A stretch of DNA of 64,000 nt from Pseudolysinimonas kribbensis (GCF_030161895.1 NZ_BSVB01000001.1:62001-126000), one strand, 5' to 3'; positions 28,036 through 37,516 are shown, counted from the first letter of the stretch. Numbers and translations: made by a program. The notes: a model not told the origin generated them from the sequence alone.

Positions 28036-29016
28036 ATGACGCGTAGCGAGAAGCGATCTGCACACGCGCTGGAGCGCATCGCTGACTCGATCGAGCCGAG
28101 CAGCCGCCCGCGCGACACGGCGCGCCTGGACCCGTCCGAGCGGCTGCCGCTGACGGCTCGGATCGTGCTCGCGGTCGGCGGTAGTCCGAAGTCGCAACAG
28201 CGCGCGCGGGTGGCCCGTCGCGCTTTCCCGATCCGCGCCTACGTTGGCCCGAACGGCGGCGGCAAGTCCCTCGCCATGGTGCACGACGTGCTCCCGTCGC
28301 TGGCTCGCGGCCGGCGGGTGCTCAGCACGGTCCGGATCCTCGACGCGGCGACGGACAAGCCGCATCCGCTGTGGGTGCCGTTCACTGACTTCGAGCAGCT
28401 GCTCGACGCTGAGCACTGCGATGTGCTCATGGACGAGATTGTGGGCATCGCGTCGAGCCGCGAGGCTATGCGGCTGCCGGCCGCGGTGCAGAACGTGCTC
28501 GTCCAGTTGCGACGCCGCGACATGACCCTGGGTTGGTCGGCGCCGTCGTGGGCTCGGAGCGACAAGATCATTCGCGAGGTCACCCAGCTTGTGACCGAAT
28601 GCCGCGGATACTACCCCGCCCCGATCCGGGTGGACAACGACGGCCAGGTGCGGTTGTGGGCGCCGCGCCGGGTCTTCCGGTGGCGGTCGTTCGACACCCT
28701 CGATTTCGACGAGTGGACCTCGGGCAAGCGCGACAAGCTGACGCCCGTGGCGAAGCAGTGGTTTCGCGGTCCTGGCTCGCTCGCGTTCCGGAGTTACGAC
28801 ACGCTCGACGCGGTGTCGATGGTCCGTGGTGGCAATCCGGATGGGGTGTGCTCCTACTGCGACAAGAAAAAGCACGTCGAGTACTGCAAGGGCCACACCG
28901 CGGAGGAGATTGCTGAACTTACCTTCGACGCGGAGCACCTGCTCGCCGGCGAGCCCGTTCGAACGGGTGTTCACTTCGAGCCGGTCGCGGCGGAGGCTCC
29001 GGTGAGCGCGGGATGA
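28036..29016 (+). CDS. Zot/pI-family morphogenesis ATPase
   Basis: 326-residue ATPase of the zonular occludens toxin / pI family, hallmark of inoviruses, which drives virion extrusion. Walker A YVGPNGGGKSLAM is near residues 71-83 and Walker B HCDVLMDEIVGIAS near 129-142, followed by RRRDMTLGWSAPSW. Unusual: no clear transmembrane helix after the ATPase domain, and a C-terminal CSYCDKKKHVEYCKGH cluster that could bind zinc. RBS GAGGAAGGAAA. Its stop overlaps the rep ATG. Together with rep and coat genes it identifies the element. Confidence 0.88.
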   Translation: MTRSEKRSAHALERIADSIEPSSRPRDTARLDPSERLPLTARIVLAVGGSPKSQQRARVARRAFPIRAYVGPNGGGKSLAMVHDVLPSLARGRRVLSTVRILDAATDKPHPLWVPFTDFEQLLDAEHCDVLMDEIVGIASSREAMRLPAAVQNVLVQLRRRDMTLGWSAPSWARSDKIIREVTQLVTECRGYYPAPIRVDNDGQVRLWAPRRVFRWRSFDTLDFDEWTSGKRDKLTPVAKQWFRGPGSLAFRSYDTLDAVSMVRGGNPDGVCSYCDKKKHVEYCKGHTAEEIAELTFDAEHLLAGEPVRTGVHFEPVAAEAPVSAG

Positions 29017-30179
29017 AGAACGCCCCCACATGGCTAGATGCGGGGGCGTTGAACTTGGCCGTTCAGTCCCCGATGCTAGACCTCGCGCCCGCGCTGCGCG
29101 AGGCCCGCATGCTGTGCATCCCCTCGCGGCTCGACGTGCGCGCCGCGGCCGCGCTGATTCCCCGTCCGGAGCCGGTGGGCCTGTCGAGGTTCGGCCATCA
29201 GGTCACGAACGAGACTCCGCGCCGCTACGAGCGGCCCGCGTTCTTCCTCGATATCGCGCCGGGCCTGGTTCGGGTGCGCAAGCGACTTGTGGCGGAGAAG
29301 TTCGGCTACGGGGATGATGACGGTGTGGACGATTCCGAGGATGACGCCCCCACTCGCGGCCGGGTGACGGAGTGGTCCGAGCGCAGCCGCAACCGGATGA
29401 CGGTCACCCTGGAATCCCTCGACTACGAGCCCATGTTCTCCGATCCGGGCCGCCGCGCTGCGATGGTCACCCTGACCCTTCCGGGCGTCGGTGACGACGG
29501 GGATCCTGACTACTGGGAGTCCCTGGTCCCGGATCTGCCGACGTTCAAGAAGATGGTCGATCGGTTCGTGCGTGCCTACGCGGTGACGTGGGGCGAGCAT
29601 CTCCGCGGCGTCTGGAAGATGGAGTTTCAGCGCCGGGGCGCGCCGCACCTGCATATCCTCATGGCGCCGCCCGCGCGGGGTGAGCGGCGGTCCGTTCGTG
29701 TGCGTCGGGAAGGCCGGGGTGTGACGATCCCGAACCAGTCGTTCGTCAAGTGGGCGGGGTACCGGTGGGCGGATATCGTCGGAGCGACCGGGCAGGCTCG
29801 CCGCGATCATGAGGCGCGCGGGGTTGATCTGTCGGAGCGCGAGGTGGAGCGCTACGCGGACCCGCGCCGGATCGGCACCTACTTCGCGAAGCACGGGTCG
29901 TTCACCGCGAAGGACTACCAGAACGACATGCCCGCGCACTGGCGCGCGAAGATCCTCGCGGGCGAGAGTGGTGGCGGGAACTTCTGGGGCTACTGGGGTC
30001 TGGAGAAGGCCGTGGAGACGGTCGAACTCGCGCCCCGGCGTGCGGGTGCGGCGCGCCCTGCGGCGGTGCGGGCGGGCGAGCTGGAGCCGCTGCGGCGCCG
30101 CTCCCCCGAGGGGGACAGAACGGGCGTGGCCGTGGGAACGGCCATTATGTCAGTATGTAAATACTCTTTGTGCGTCTGA
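29013..30179 (+). CDS. rolling-circle replication initiator (HUH endonuclease), prophage form
   Basis: 388 residues as read in the prophage. Motif I is MVTLTLPG near residue 152. HUH motif II is GAPHLHILM near 210-218 (two His bind the metal). Motif III is IGTYFAKHGSFTAK near 286, with the nicking Tyr and a Lys. It nicks the plus-strand origin for rolling-circle replication, as phage gII does. ATGA overlap with the Zot gene. The attachment core falls at codons 378-381, so the last ten residues (MSVCKYSLCV) are encoded by host-side DNA. In the circular phage the frame would continue into the gene at 22909. Confidence 0.85.
   Translation: MKNAPTWLDAGALNLAVQSPMLDLAPALREARMLCIPSRLDVRAAAALIPRPEPVGLSRFGHQVTNETPRRYERPAFFLDIAPGLVRVRKRLVAEKFGYGDDDGVDDSEDDAPTRGRVTEWSERSRNRMTVTLESLDYEPMFSDPGRRAAMVTLTLPGVGDDGDPDYWESLVPDLPTFKKMVDRFVRAYAVTWGEHLRGVWKMEFQRRGAPHLHILMAPPARGERRSVRVRREGRGVTIPNQSFVKWAGYRWADIVGATGQARRDHEARGVDLSEREVERYADPRRIGTYFAKHGSFTAKDYQNDMPAHWRAKILAGESGGGNFWGYWGLEKAVETVELAPRRAGAARPAAVRAGELEPLRRRSPEGDRTGVAVGTAIMSVCKYSLCV
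30128..30155 (+). other. dif-like site, right prophage junction (attR)
   Basis: XerD-type arm TTATGTCAGTA at 30145-30155, with the same ATTATGTCAG core as the left site. The other arm GGCCGTGGGAA does not match a chromosomal XerC arm, as expected if it comes from the phage attP. Recombining the two sites predicts an intact chromosomal site TCACCCGATAA-6 bp-TTATGTCAGTA after excision. Confidence 0.65.
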
Positions 30180-30346
30180 TGCAATTACCGCATCTTTCGC
30201 GACCGGGACGATTTGCGCGAGAACCATCCCCTGACCTGGGGTTTACAAGGTCACGTTCATCGTCGATGACCTTGCCTGGCTTGGCCAGAGCCCGTGCACG
30301 CGTGGGCCCTTGAATGCGGCTTGACCGGGCATTTCTTGAACGCAAG

Positions 30347-30380
30347 TTGCGGCAGACGCAAATAATGTGCGACAGTCGCA
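30347..30380 (+). promoter_or_regulatory. paired palindromes at the recombinase promoter
   Basis: TTGCGGCAGACGCAA (30347-30361; arms TTGCG/CGCAA) and TGCGACAGTCGCA (30368-30380, perfect arms TGCGAC/GTCGCA around A) flank AATAAT. They lie 25 bp before the likely recombinase start. Candidate operator for the XRE protein or recombinase core sites. The preceding stretch from the prophage end (30156) holds no gene; it is AT-richer than its surroundings. Confidence 0.5.
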
Positions 30381-30405
30381 ACGTGCCCCGGAGCGTGTTC
30401 AGCGC

Positions 30406-31518
30406 GTGAAAGACGAGCGCGACAACGTCGTCTTCGCTCCCTTCGGGAGCGAAGCGCCGGATCCTGATCGCTTCATCGCGGAGGTGCTTAAGGGCTGGGA
30501 GCGCCAGCAGCAAGCGAAGGACTTCTCCCCCGCCACCATCCGCGTTCGTCGCAAGCTCGTGCAGCAGCTCATCGACTTCAGCGGCCACTACCCGTGGGAA
30601 TGGACACTCGGCGACGCCGACGAGTTCTTCTCGCATGCCCGCGGCGTGAAGAACCTCTCTCACTCCACGGTGCGCAGCTATCAGACCTCGATCAAGCTGT
30701 TCTGCGACTACGCGACAGACATCCGCTACGACTGGAACGAGCAGAGCGCCCGCCTGTTCGGGAGCGTGTTCGTTCAGATCGTCACGGAGCTGAACAGAGT
30801 CACCCACTCGGTCCCGACCGAGACCCGGCCGAAAAAGCGACCCTTCACGCAGAACGAGCTGCAGCAGCTGTTCGATCTCGCGGACCTCGAGGTGGTGCGG
30901 ATCCGTGAGTCCGGCCGACGAGGCGGTCTCGCCGCATGGCGCGACGCGGTCGCGTTGAAGACGACGTACGCGTGGGGTCTTCGCTCGAACGAGGTCCGAC
31001 ACCTGCAGTTCGTCGACTTCTCCCGCAACGGCTCCGCGCCCTACTTCGGCGATTTCGGCGTCCTGCGAGTCCGATGGGGCAAGCCGCCCCGAGGATCCGC
31101 GAAGAAGGTCCGTTCCGTGCTGACCGTCTGGCAATGGTCGGTGGACGTGGTTCGGGATTGGGTCGAGTGGGGACTGGAGGAGTTCGGAGATCCGATCACG
31201 GATCTGTTCCCCACCTCTGGCGGGAAGATCGTCGGCGAGTCGCATCTCTGGTCGAAGTTGCGCGCCCTGGTCGACGAGCTCGGGTTCCCGCCGGGGCTCG
31301 ACATTCACTCCTTCCGGCGCTCCTACGCGACCCATCTGCAGTACGTCGAGAAATTCGACGCGACCTTCGTTCAACACCAGATGGGTCACGCGCACGTCTC
31401 GACAACCACGGGCTACACCCTCCCCTCCCCCGACTACCAAGTGCTCGCACTGAAGGCAGCGCACGAGCGCACCCTCGCGGCCGCACAAGCTCTCATCGAT
31501 GAAAAGAGGAAGTCATGA
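30406..31518 (+). CDS. tyrosine-type site-specific recombinase
   Basis: About 370 residues. The N-terminal SAM-like core-binding domain (SPATIRVRRKLVQQLIDF) is followed by the catalytic domain: Arg I in YAWGLRSNEVRHL, HxxR in DIHSFRRSYATHL, HxxMGH-like QMGHAHVSTTTGY with the nucleophilic Tyr. An upstream GTG at 30367 is possible but lies in a palindrome; GTG 30406 is preferred. First of three genes joined by overlaps (ATGA), so it forms a recombination module independent of the phage. Intact. Confidence 0.85.
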   Translation: MKDERDNVVFAPFGSEAPDPDRFIAEVLKGWERQQQAKDFSPATIRVRRKLVQQLIDFSGHYPWEWTLGDADEFFSHARGVKNLSHSTVRSYQTSIKLFCDYATDIRYDWNEQSARLFGSVFVQIVTELNRVTHSVPTETRPKKRPFTQNELQQLFDLADLEVVRIRESGRRGGLAAWRDAVALKTTYAWGLRSNEVRHLQFVDFSRNGSAPYFGDFGVLRVRWGKPPRGSAKKVRSVLTVWQWSVDVVRDWVEWGLEEFGDPITDLFPTSGGKIVGESHLWSKLRALVDELGFPPGLDIHSFRRSYATHLQYVEKFDATFVQHQMGHAHVSTTTGYTLPSPDYQVLALKAAHERTLAAAQALIDEKRKS

Positions 31519-31862
31519 CCCGACGCGAGATCGACTACGCGTGGCACCTGCCCGAGCTCATGGCCCGGCGCCACATCCGGAAGGCCAAGGACCTCGCTCC
31601 CCTGCTGCAAGAGCGTGGCATCACCCTCACCGTCAACGCGGTGTGGCGGATCGTGAATCAGGACCCCGAGCGTGTCTCGCTCAAGGTGCTCGCAGCGCTA
31701 TGCGACGTGCTCGATGTGACACCGAACGACCTCATCACCTTCACCGCGCACGACACGGCCACCGTCCGCACGAAGAGACGGGCCGGCTCCCGCGCCGACG
31801 GCATCCCCGACATTCGCGACCACAAGCCCGTGCGAGCTCGCATCATCGACGATGACCAATAG
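31515..31862 (+). CDS. XRE-family helix-turn-helix regulator
   Basis: 115 residues. The HTH spans about residues 20-75: IRKAKDLAPLLQERGITLTV then NAVWRIVNQDPERVSLKVLA and LCDVLDVTPNDLI, the YozG/XRE pattern. A basic tail TVRTKRRAGSRADG follows. ATGA overlap with the recombinase; the third gene starts inside its last codons. Likely autoregulates the module or acts as a directionality factor. Confidence 0.8.
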   Translation: MTRREIDYAWHLPELMARRHIRKAKDLAPLLQERGITLTVNAVWRIVNQDPERVSLKVLAALCDVLDVTPNDLITFTAHDTATVRTKRRAGSRADGIPDIRDHKPVRARIIDDDQ

Positions 31863-33421
31863 CAGCGGCCGCCCAGCCACCGGCGGGAACGGGTCGCGGC
31901 GCTCTCCCACGATCCAGGGGTTCGTGGAGCCTCGGAAGCGCGGCCGACCGCGAGCGGAGGGATCTCTCACCTGCGACCGATGCCGGCAGGCCACCCCTCG
32001 GATACGGGTCCGGTGGCCCGACGGCCAAGTCTGCGGAGCATGCTTCACCCAAGCGACGCACACCTTCGGCACCTGCGCCGGATGCGGCGAACACCGGATG
32101 CTGCCTGGCCGCTCCCCGAAGGCGACCTATGGTGCCGAAGCTGTGCCAGTATCACGACCGCGCTCACATGCGACCGATGCGGCCGAGAAGCCGAACGATT
32201 CCGCAAGGGTTTCTGTGCACGCTGCGCGCTCGAGGACGACCTCCGCGACATTCTTCGACCCGGCGACGATCTCCGCCTGCACCGCCTGGTTGGCGTTCTC
32301 AGCTCCGCCGAACGCCCCGAAAGCGTCTACACCTGGATGCGCGGAGCCAAAGCCAGAGACCTTCTGAGCCGGATCGGCGCCCGGAACCTCGAGCTCACCC
32401 ACGACGCCTTCGATCAGCTGCGCGGCTCAACTGCGGCCGAGCATCTCCGTGCGATCCTCGAACACCACCGCATGCTCCCCCAGCGTGAACCACTCCCCTT
32501 GTCCGGTTCGAGACGTGGCTCACCGAACGCGTCGCGCAGCTACCCGACGACGGCACCCGCGCCACCATCGGACGCTTCGGCACCTGGCACCACCTGCGCC
32601 GAACTCGTCGCCGGGCCGACCATGCGACTGCGCAGCTTCAGACGGTCACGCACGCGGCCAAGCAAGAGATCACCGAAGCCGGAAAGTTCCTCTTGTGGCT
32701 CCGAGACACCTACGACGTCGGACCTGCCGCTCTGCAACAGGCGCACGTCGACGAGTACCTCAGCAGCGGCACCAGCACGCGCCGGCATATCCGGAACTTC
32801 GTGCGCTGGCTCAACCCCGAACAGCAACGCCATGGCGCGAACCGGCTCGACGCTCCCCGCCGTGCAGCACAGTCCGAGCCCCAACTCACCCAGAGCCAGC
32901 GGATCCAACTCGTCGTCAACTGCCTCACGCTCGAGCAGGTCACGCTCTCCACGCGCATCGCCGGCCTGCTCCTGCTGCTATGGGCTCACCCGCTGAACAA
33001 GATCGTCGCCCTCACCACCGCCGACGTCACTCTCGAGCCGGACGCGATGCACATCCGCCTCGGCAAGATCCCCACCCTCGTCCCCGAGGCGATCGCGCCG
33101 ATGTTCTGGACCCACGTGCGCAACCGGGCGAACCAGCAGACCACCAACACCGGCACCGACTGGCTCTTCCCAGGGACGCGCGCCGGACACCACCTCCACG
33201 AGAGCACCCTCAGCGAGAGGCTTCTCGTCCTCGGCATCGACGGCCAACGCGCCCGGAATGCGACCTTGCGCGACCTCGGCCGTGAACTCGACCCGAAGAG
33301 CTTGATCAACACCCTCGGGTACGCCCCGGCCATCATTGCGGCCCACGTTGCCCGAGCCGGAGGCTCCGGCTCGGACTACGTCACCCTCCGGCGCCGCGAA
33401 CTTGGCGACCAGGCGCGTTGA
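31852..33421 (+). CDS. zinc-ribbon / recombinase-like accessory protein (frame broken twice)
   Basis: About 523 residues after adding one base near 32117 and one near 32495. The N-terminus has several CxxC pairs (LTCDRCRQATPRIRVRW, CGACF, CAGCGEH, CRSC, CDRCGREAERFRKGFCARC). The C-terminal part resembles a tyrosine-recombinase catalytic fold: GLLLLLWAHPLNKIVALTTA, RNATLRDLGRELDPKSLINT and LGYAPAIIAAHVARAGG. The first catalytic Arg position reads His-Pro, so it is probably non-catalytic. It would pair with the active recombinase, as in elements with several recombinase-type proteins (Tn554, RIT elements). Function inferred. Confidence 0.6.
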
Positions 33422-33428
33422 TGGACGT

Positions 33429-36400
33429 TCAGCGGGCCATGATGACCTCGAGGGCGAGCTGTCGTTCGACGTCTTCGAGCCGCGAGATGAGTCCGACCGC
33501 ATAGGGCGCTGCGACGGGATGGCCGTTGCTGTTGACCAACGCGACGAAGACCTGACGGAACGCGGTTTGGAAGGCCTCACTCCAACGAGAGATCTCCCCG
33601 CGCGCCCCGTTGACGACGAACACGAGACACGAGGCGTCCATCCATTGCTGACCGATCAGGTTGCGCAGAACGATCACCTGGTTGTCGAACGCAGCCTGGG
33701 CGTCGCCGGCGACGTCGCGCGCGTAGCTAGCGGCGATCCGAGTCCACGCAGAAACGTGATCGGGAAGAGCGACATTCGCGGCAGCGGCTTTGACCATCAA
33801 CGCGATTTTGTCGGGAGCGTGCTCCGGGCCGCTGTGCAAGAGGGCCGCCGCGAGGCCCTGCGGCGCGTATTGCTCCTCACGCCCGGCGGCATCCCACACC
33901 CAGTCTCGGAACGGGACTCCGACCGTCCAGTTGCGGATCAGATCGACGTCCGCCGCGTCCGCATCCACAGCGTTGAGAGCGCCCGTCACGCGGAGACGCG
34001 CTATCAGGGTCGGCGTGCCAAATGTCAGGGCACCAGCTTCTCGGGCGACGACGCGCGTCGCGACGTCATCGCACCAGAACGGTAGACCTCGCTGCACTGC
34101 AAGATCCAAAGCCGTGAGCCACGGATCGTGCTCATCCCCGAATCGTTGAGCGACCTCGGTTGCGAACTGCGTGTTGCCGACGCGATCGGTCTGACGGAAC
34201 CACTCGTAGAGGGAATTCGCGTTCTCGCGCTGAATACGGAGCTCGATGGGATCCTGAGGGCGGAAGGTTGCCGGAGCGTCTGGCCCGCTGGGGATGAACA
34301 CTCCCCCGACCTCGCGCGCGAACGCTTCCCGCGCCGCGCCGGCGTCGACCATCTGCTGCGAAGTCGATATCAGGCGTGGGAACCGTGATGCGAGGAATTG
34401 TGCGCGGTCGCGGTCCAGAACGGTGAGTGTGAACAGTGCAGTGACGTCGACCACAACCCCGGAGGTGATCGCTGCATCGACTGCAGCGGACTCATCGACG
34501 CCTTGGATGAGGCCGGCGAATCTCGGCGAGCGATGCCCGAGATTGATGAGCTCGGCGAGTTGTCTACCTGTCGGCTTGGCAGCGACGCCGATCGGGAACA
34601 GGCCCTTCCTGAGCTTGTCGTTCAGCTCCTGCATCGCGGGATTGTGTTGGCCGGCGGCGAGCTCGTCCATCTGCTGCATGATCGAGGCCGGGTCATCGGG
34701 ATCGACTTCGATGCGGCGGAACGCGTTCTCGCCTGGGTATTCACGCTCGAACTGGTCGAGCAGCTTGTACGGAGTGATGTCCGGAGACCGCTCCGTGAGT
34801 CCCTCCCCCATCGTCAGCGCGGCGACGGCGAAGTTTCGGACGTGCCGGTTGTCGGCGAACTTGGTGACGATCTCGAAGAACTCCGCCAACGTCGCCATGT
34901 CGTTACCGTGATGACGGAACAACAGCATCCACAACGTGGCGTCATCGGCGATCCGCGGCGTCGGCCGGTACGTCTTCCAATCACGGTAGGCCTGGTCGAG
35001 ATCGCCCGAGTCGTGGCGTAGCCGGATCAGCGCCCACTGCGCGGAAGGGGAGTCCGGCCGGACCCGGAGCAAGCCTTGCGCGGCGGTCAGCGCGGCGGCG
35101 AAGTCGCCGAGTGATGACCCGCACTCAAGCTGTACGACATAGGCGTCGAACTGGTTGCCCCAGTCGGAGCCGCCGATCTGCAGGGCGCGGGATGCGCGCT
35201 CGATAGCAGCGCCGTAGTTCTGCTCCCCTGCAGCGCTCGTGCCGCGCGCAGCCACAGCTCGGCGTCGCCCCACTCTTGTGCGGCTTGCTCCGCAATGAAG
35301 ACGAGCTCCTTGGTCTTGCCGATCTTCTCGTAATAGCCGATCAGTGCGAGCGACAGTCGCGGGTTCTTTGGAGCCTGCGCCCGAACCCGCTGCTCTGCTC
35401 CCGGAACGTTCGTGTAGAGCTCCGCGATCAGTTCGAGCTCAGACGCAATCCCGGGGTTGGCGCCGCGGAGTTCGTCCACGAACGGGTGCACATGACCGAG
35501 GATCGCGTATCGGAAACAGAGATCGGCCTTGTCCGATTCCTTCTCGGCTGCGTCGATGGCCTCTGAGAGCAGAGCCGCCGCGCGGTCCGCGTCGTCGGCG
35601 AGCTCTGCCTCGCGAGAGGCGACCTGAAGCTTCACCCATCTCGGTGTCGCTTCATCAAGCTGCTCGCGGGCAGCGCGGACATTCCCGAACAACGCGAGGA
35701 GCACCGCGGACTCACTGCGCACCTCGGGGTGATCGGCCTCGGCCTGGGTCGCAGTCGGCGGGTGCGAGAGATTCCACGCGCCTTCGTAGTTTGTGAGCAT
35801 TGCGTAGGCGCGCATCGCTCGCGCGACGGCGCCTCCCGACGACAGCCCCCACCGCCGGCGCGCATCCCGGATCTTGAGCGCGAGAGCCAGGCCGGCGCTG
35901 AGATCGAGCGTGTGGGCTCCACGCATGTCCATTCCGCTGCGACGTAGATACGCCTCCACCGCGAGACCGCCAGCGCCGGTGTGGCCCTTGGTGTTGAAGG
36001 AGGTCGTACCGAATTCGATCAAGTCGTCGAGCTGGAGTCGACTCAGCATGAAGTCAGCGATCAAGGTCGAACGAATCGAATCCTGTACTGCACTCTGCGG
36101 AGTCCATGAGCGAGCGTCGCCAAGCCGTTCTTCGGGGTCGCCCGGCAGCACAGCCTTGGCGATCAGGTCGTCGGAGACATCCTCGAGGTAATCGACCGTT
36201 GCGGCCTCATCGAGATCAGGGTCGGCCCAGGTCAATCGCACCTTCCAGTACGCGATCGGCACCGCTCCCAGCTCGATCGCGCGTGTGAACCATGCCAAGG
36301 CTGCGTCTCGGGCCTCCACCTCGGAGCTGTACTCGCCGAGCCAACCCAGCAGTCCCGCGTGATCGGGTAGCCAGCTTGGCGGTGATACCGCCCACGACCG

Positions 36401-36958
36401 AAGCAGCGCGGCACGATCCGCGGCGCTGAGCAGCTCCCGCAGCACTCGATCCATCGAATCCCCGATCGACTCGCGGATCGCGACGGCGTCTTGCCCGAAG
36501 GACGGTGAGAGCTGGTCGACAAAAGTCCGCCACAAGGCCGCTCGTGCGTCTCCTGAGGTCGCCAACGCCTGCACGCTCTCGATCACCTCGTCATGCAGCG
36601 CGATCTGACGCTCTGCAGGCTCCGCCGCGCCGAAGTAGGAGCGACGAAGCAGCCGGAACAACTCCTGCTCCGACATCGCCACGCCGTCTCGGTTCACCGG
36701 ACGGACCTTCTTCAAGAGGGTGAGCGCAGCCTGCACCTGGCCAGGTTGCTTTGACCGAATGGCGGCCTTCACTGGCTTCGCTCGGACGACCAACCAGAGC
36801 CGTCGCCGCGACACGAAGTACCCCTGCGCTTTGGCGGCCCTTCGCGCACCTGCGGCGATACGCCACGGGAACGAAAGGCGGCGATAGATCCGGGTACCGA
36901 TACCCAGAACGGCGCCGGTCCCGATGTCCGTGGCGGCGCCGGTGAGTGGATCAGCCAT
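33429..36958 (-). CDS. large TPR-like protein with PIN-like nuclease domain (frame broken once)
   Basis: 1,176 residues after adding one G near 35237. Residues about 1-60 hold a hydrophobic/basic start (FPWRIAAGARRAAKAQGYF). Most of the protein is helical tetratricopeptide-like repeats (DAALAWFTRAIELGAVPIAY, EQNYGAAIERASRALQIGG). From about residue 830 a PIN-like fold is seen: VVVDVTALFTLTVLD supplies the first Asp, and LPFWCDDVATRVVAREAG with GTPTLIARL the later acidic pair. PIN nucleases cut RNA; TPR-PIN fusions are plausible in stress or phage-defence systems. It converges on the recombinase module and overlaps the resolvase by eight bases. No established function. Confidence 0.6.
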
Positions 36959-37516
36959 TCGTCTCTCCGTCCAGCGTCCGGTAGATCGTCTGCCGACTCA
37001 CTCCGAAGTAGGCCGCGAGCGAGGTAACCGACTCCCCCGAGCCGTGCCGTTCGAGGATGTGGGTCGTCTTCTGCGGCGTTAGCTTCGGGCGCCGGCCACC
37101 GGCTCTCCCCGCGCTCTTGCGGCTGCGAGCCCGTCCTTGGTCCGCGCCACGATCAGGTCGCGTTCGAACTGAGCGAACGCGGCCAGGATCGTGAAGAACA
37201 TCCGGCCTTCCGGGGTTCGAGTGTCGATCGGCTGCTCGAGCACCTGAAGCTCGACCCCACGGGCCTCGAGCCATTGGCTGATCTCGAGAAGGTCCTTGGT
37301 CGAACGGCCGAGACGGTCGAGCCGCGTCACGACGAGCGTGTCGCCGGCGCGCAGCTGCTCGCGCGCGCGATCCCACTCAGGTCGACTCGCCCGCGTCCCC
37401 GTGAAGTGCTCGACGAAGACCCGATCCACGCCGGCGCGCTCGAGAGCGTCTTGCTGGCTCGACGGGTCCTGATCGAGAGTCGAGACGCGCGAATAGCCGA
37501 TGCGGTGGGTCGTCAC
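36951..37516 (-). CDS. serine recombinase (resolvase/invertase family, frame broken)
   Basis: 188 residues after restoring one G in the GGGG near 37107. The N-terminal catalytic domain reads IGYSRVSTLDQDPSSQ (nucleophilic Ser), then VVTRLDRLGRSTKDLLEI and GRMFFTILAAFAQFERDLI. A C-terminal Hin-like HTH RPKLTPQKTTHIL, SVTSLAAYFGVSRQTIYRTL follows. GTG start at 37516. It overlaps the TPR-PIN gene start, so the two are co-transcribed. Suggests the pair arrived on a resolvase-type mobile element. Confidence 0.88.

Larger units (their letters stand above)
22907..30155 (+). mobile_element. inovirus-type filamentous prophage
   Basis: A 7.2-kb element with the gene order of filamentous phages: ssDNA-binding-like protein, tiny membrane proteins, 55-residue coat, 666-residue pIII-like attachment protein, pVI-like protein, Zot/pI ATPase and HUH replication protein. 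A short accessory operon sits on the opposite strand at the left end. The plus-strand genes are joined by ATGA/GTGA overlaps. It is flanked by dif-like sites, so host XerCD is the likely integrase. No secretin (pIV) gene is seen, as expected in a host lacking an outer membrane. All phage frames are intact, unlike many flanking genes. Confidence 0.88.

Noticed and set aside
30156..30405. Extending the prophage to include the tyrosine recombinase as its integrase
   Set aside because: The dif-like junction lies before the recombinase, the phage order is complete without it, and the recombinase is operonic with two non-phage genes.
31852..33421. Third gene of the recombinase module as a second active tyrosine recombinase
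   Set aside because: The position of the first catalytic Arg reads His-Pro and the HxxR box is not recognisable, so catalysis is unlikely.
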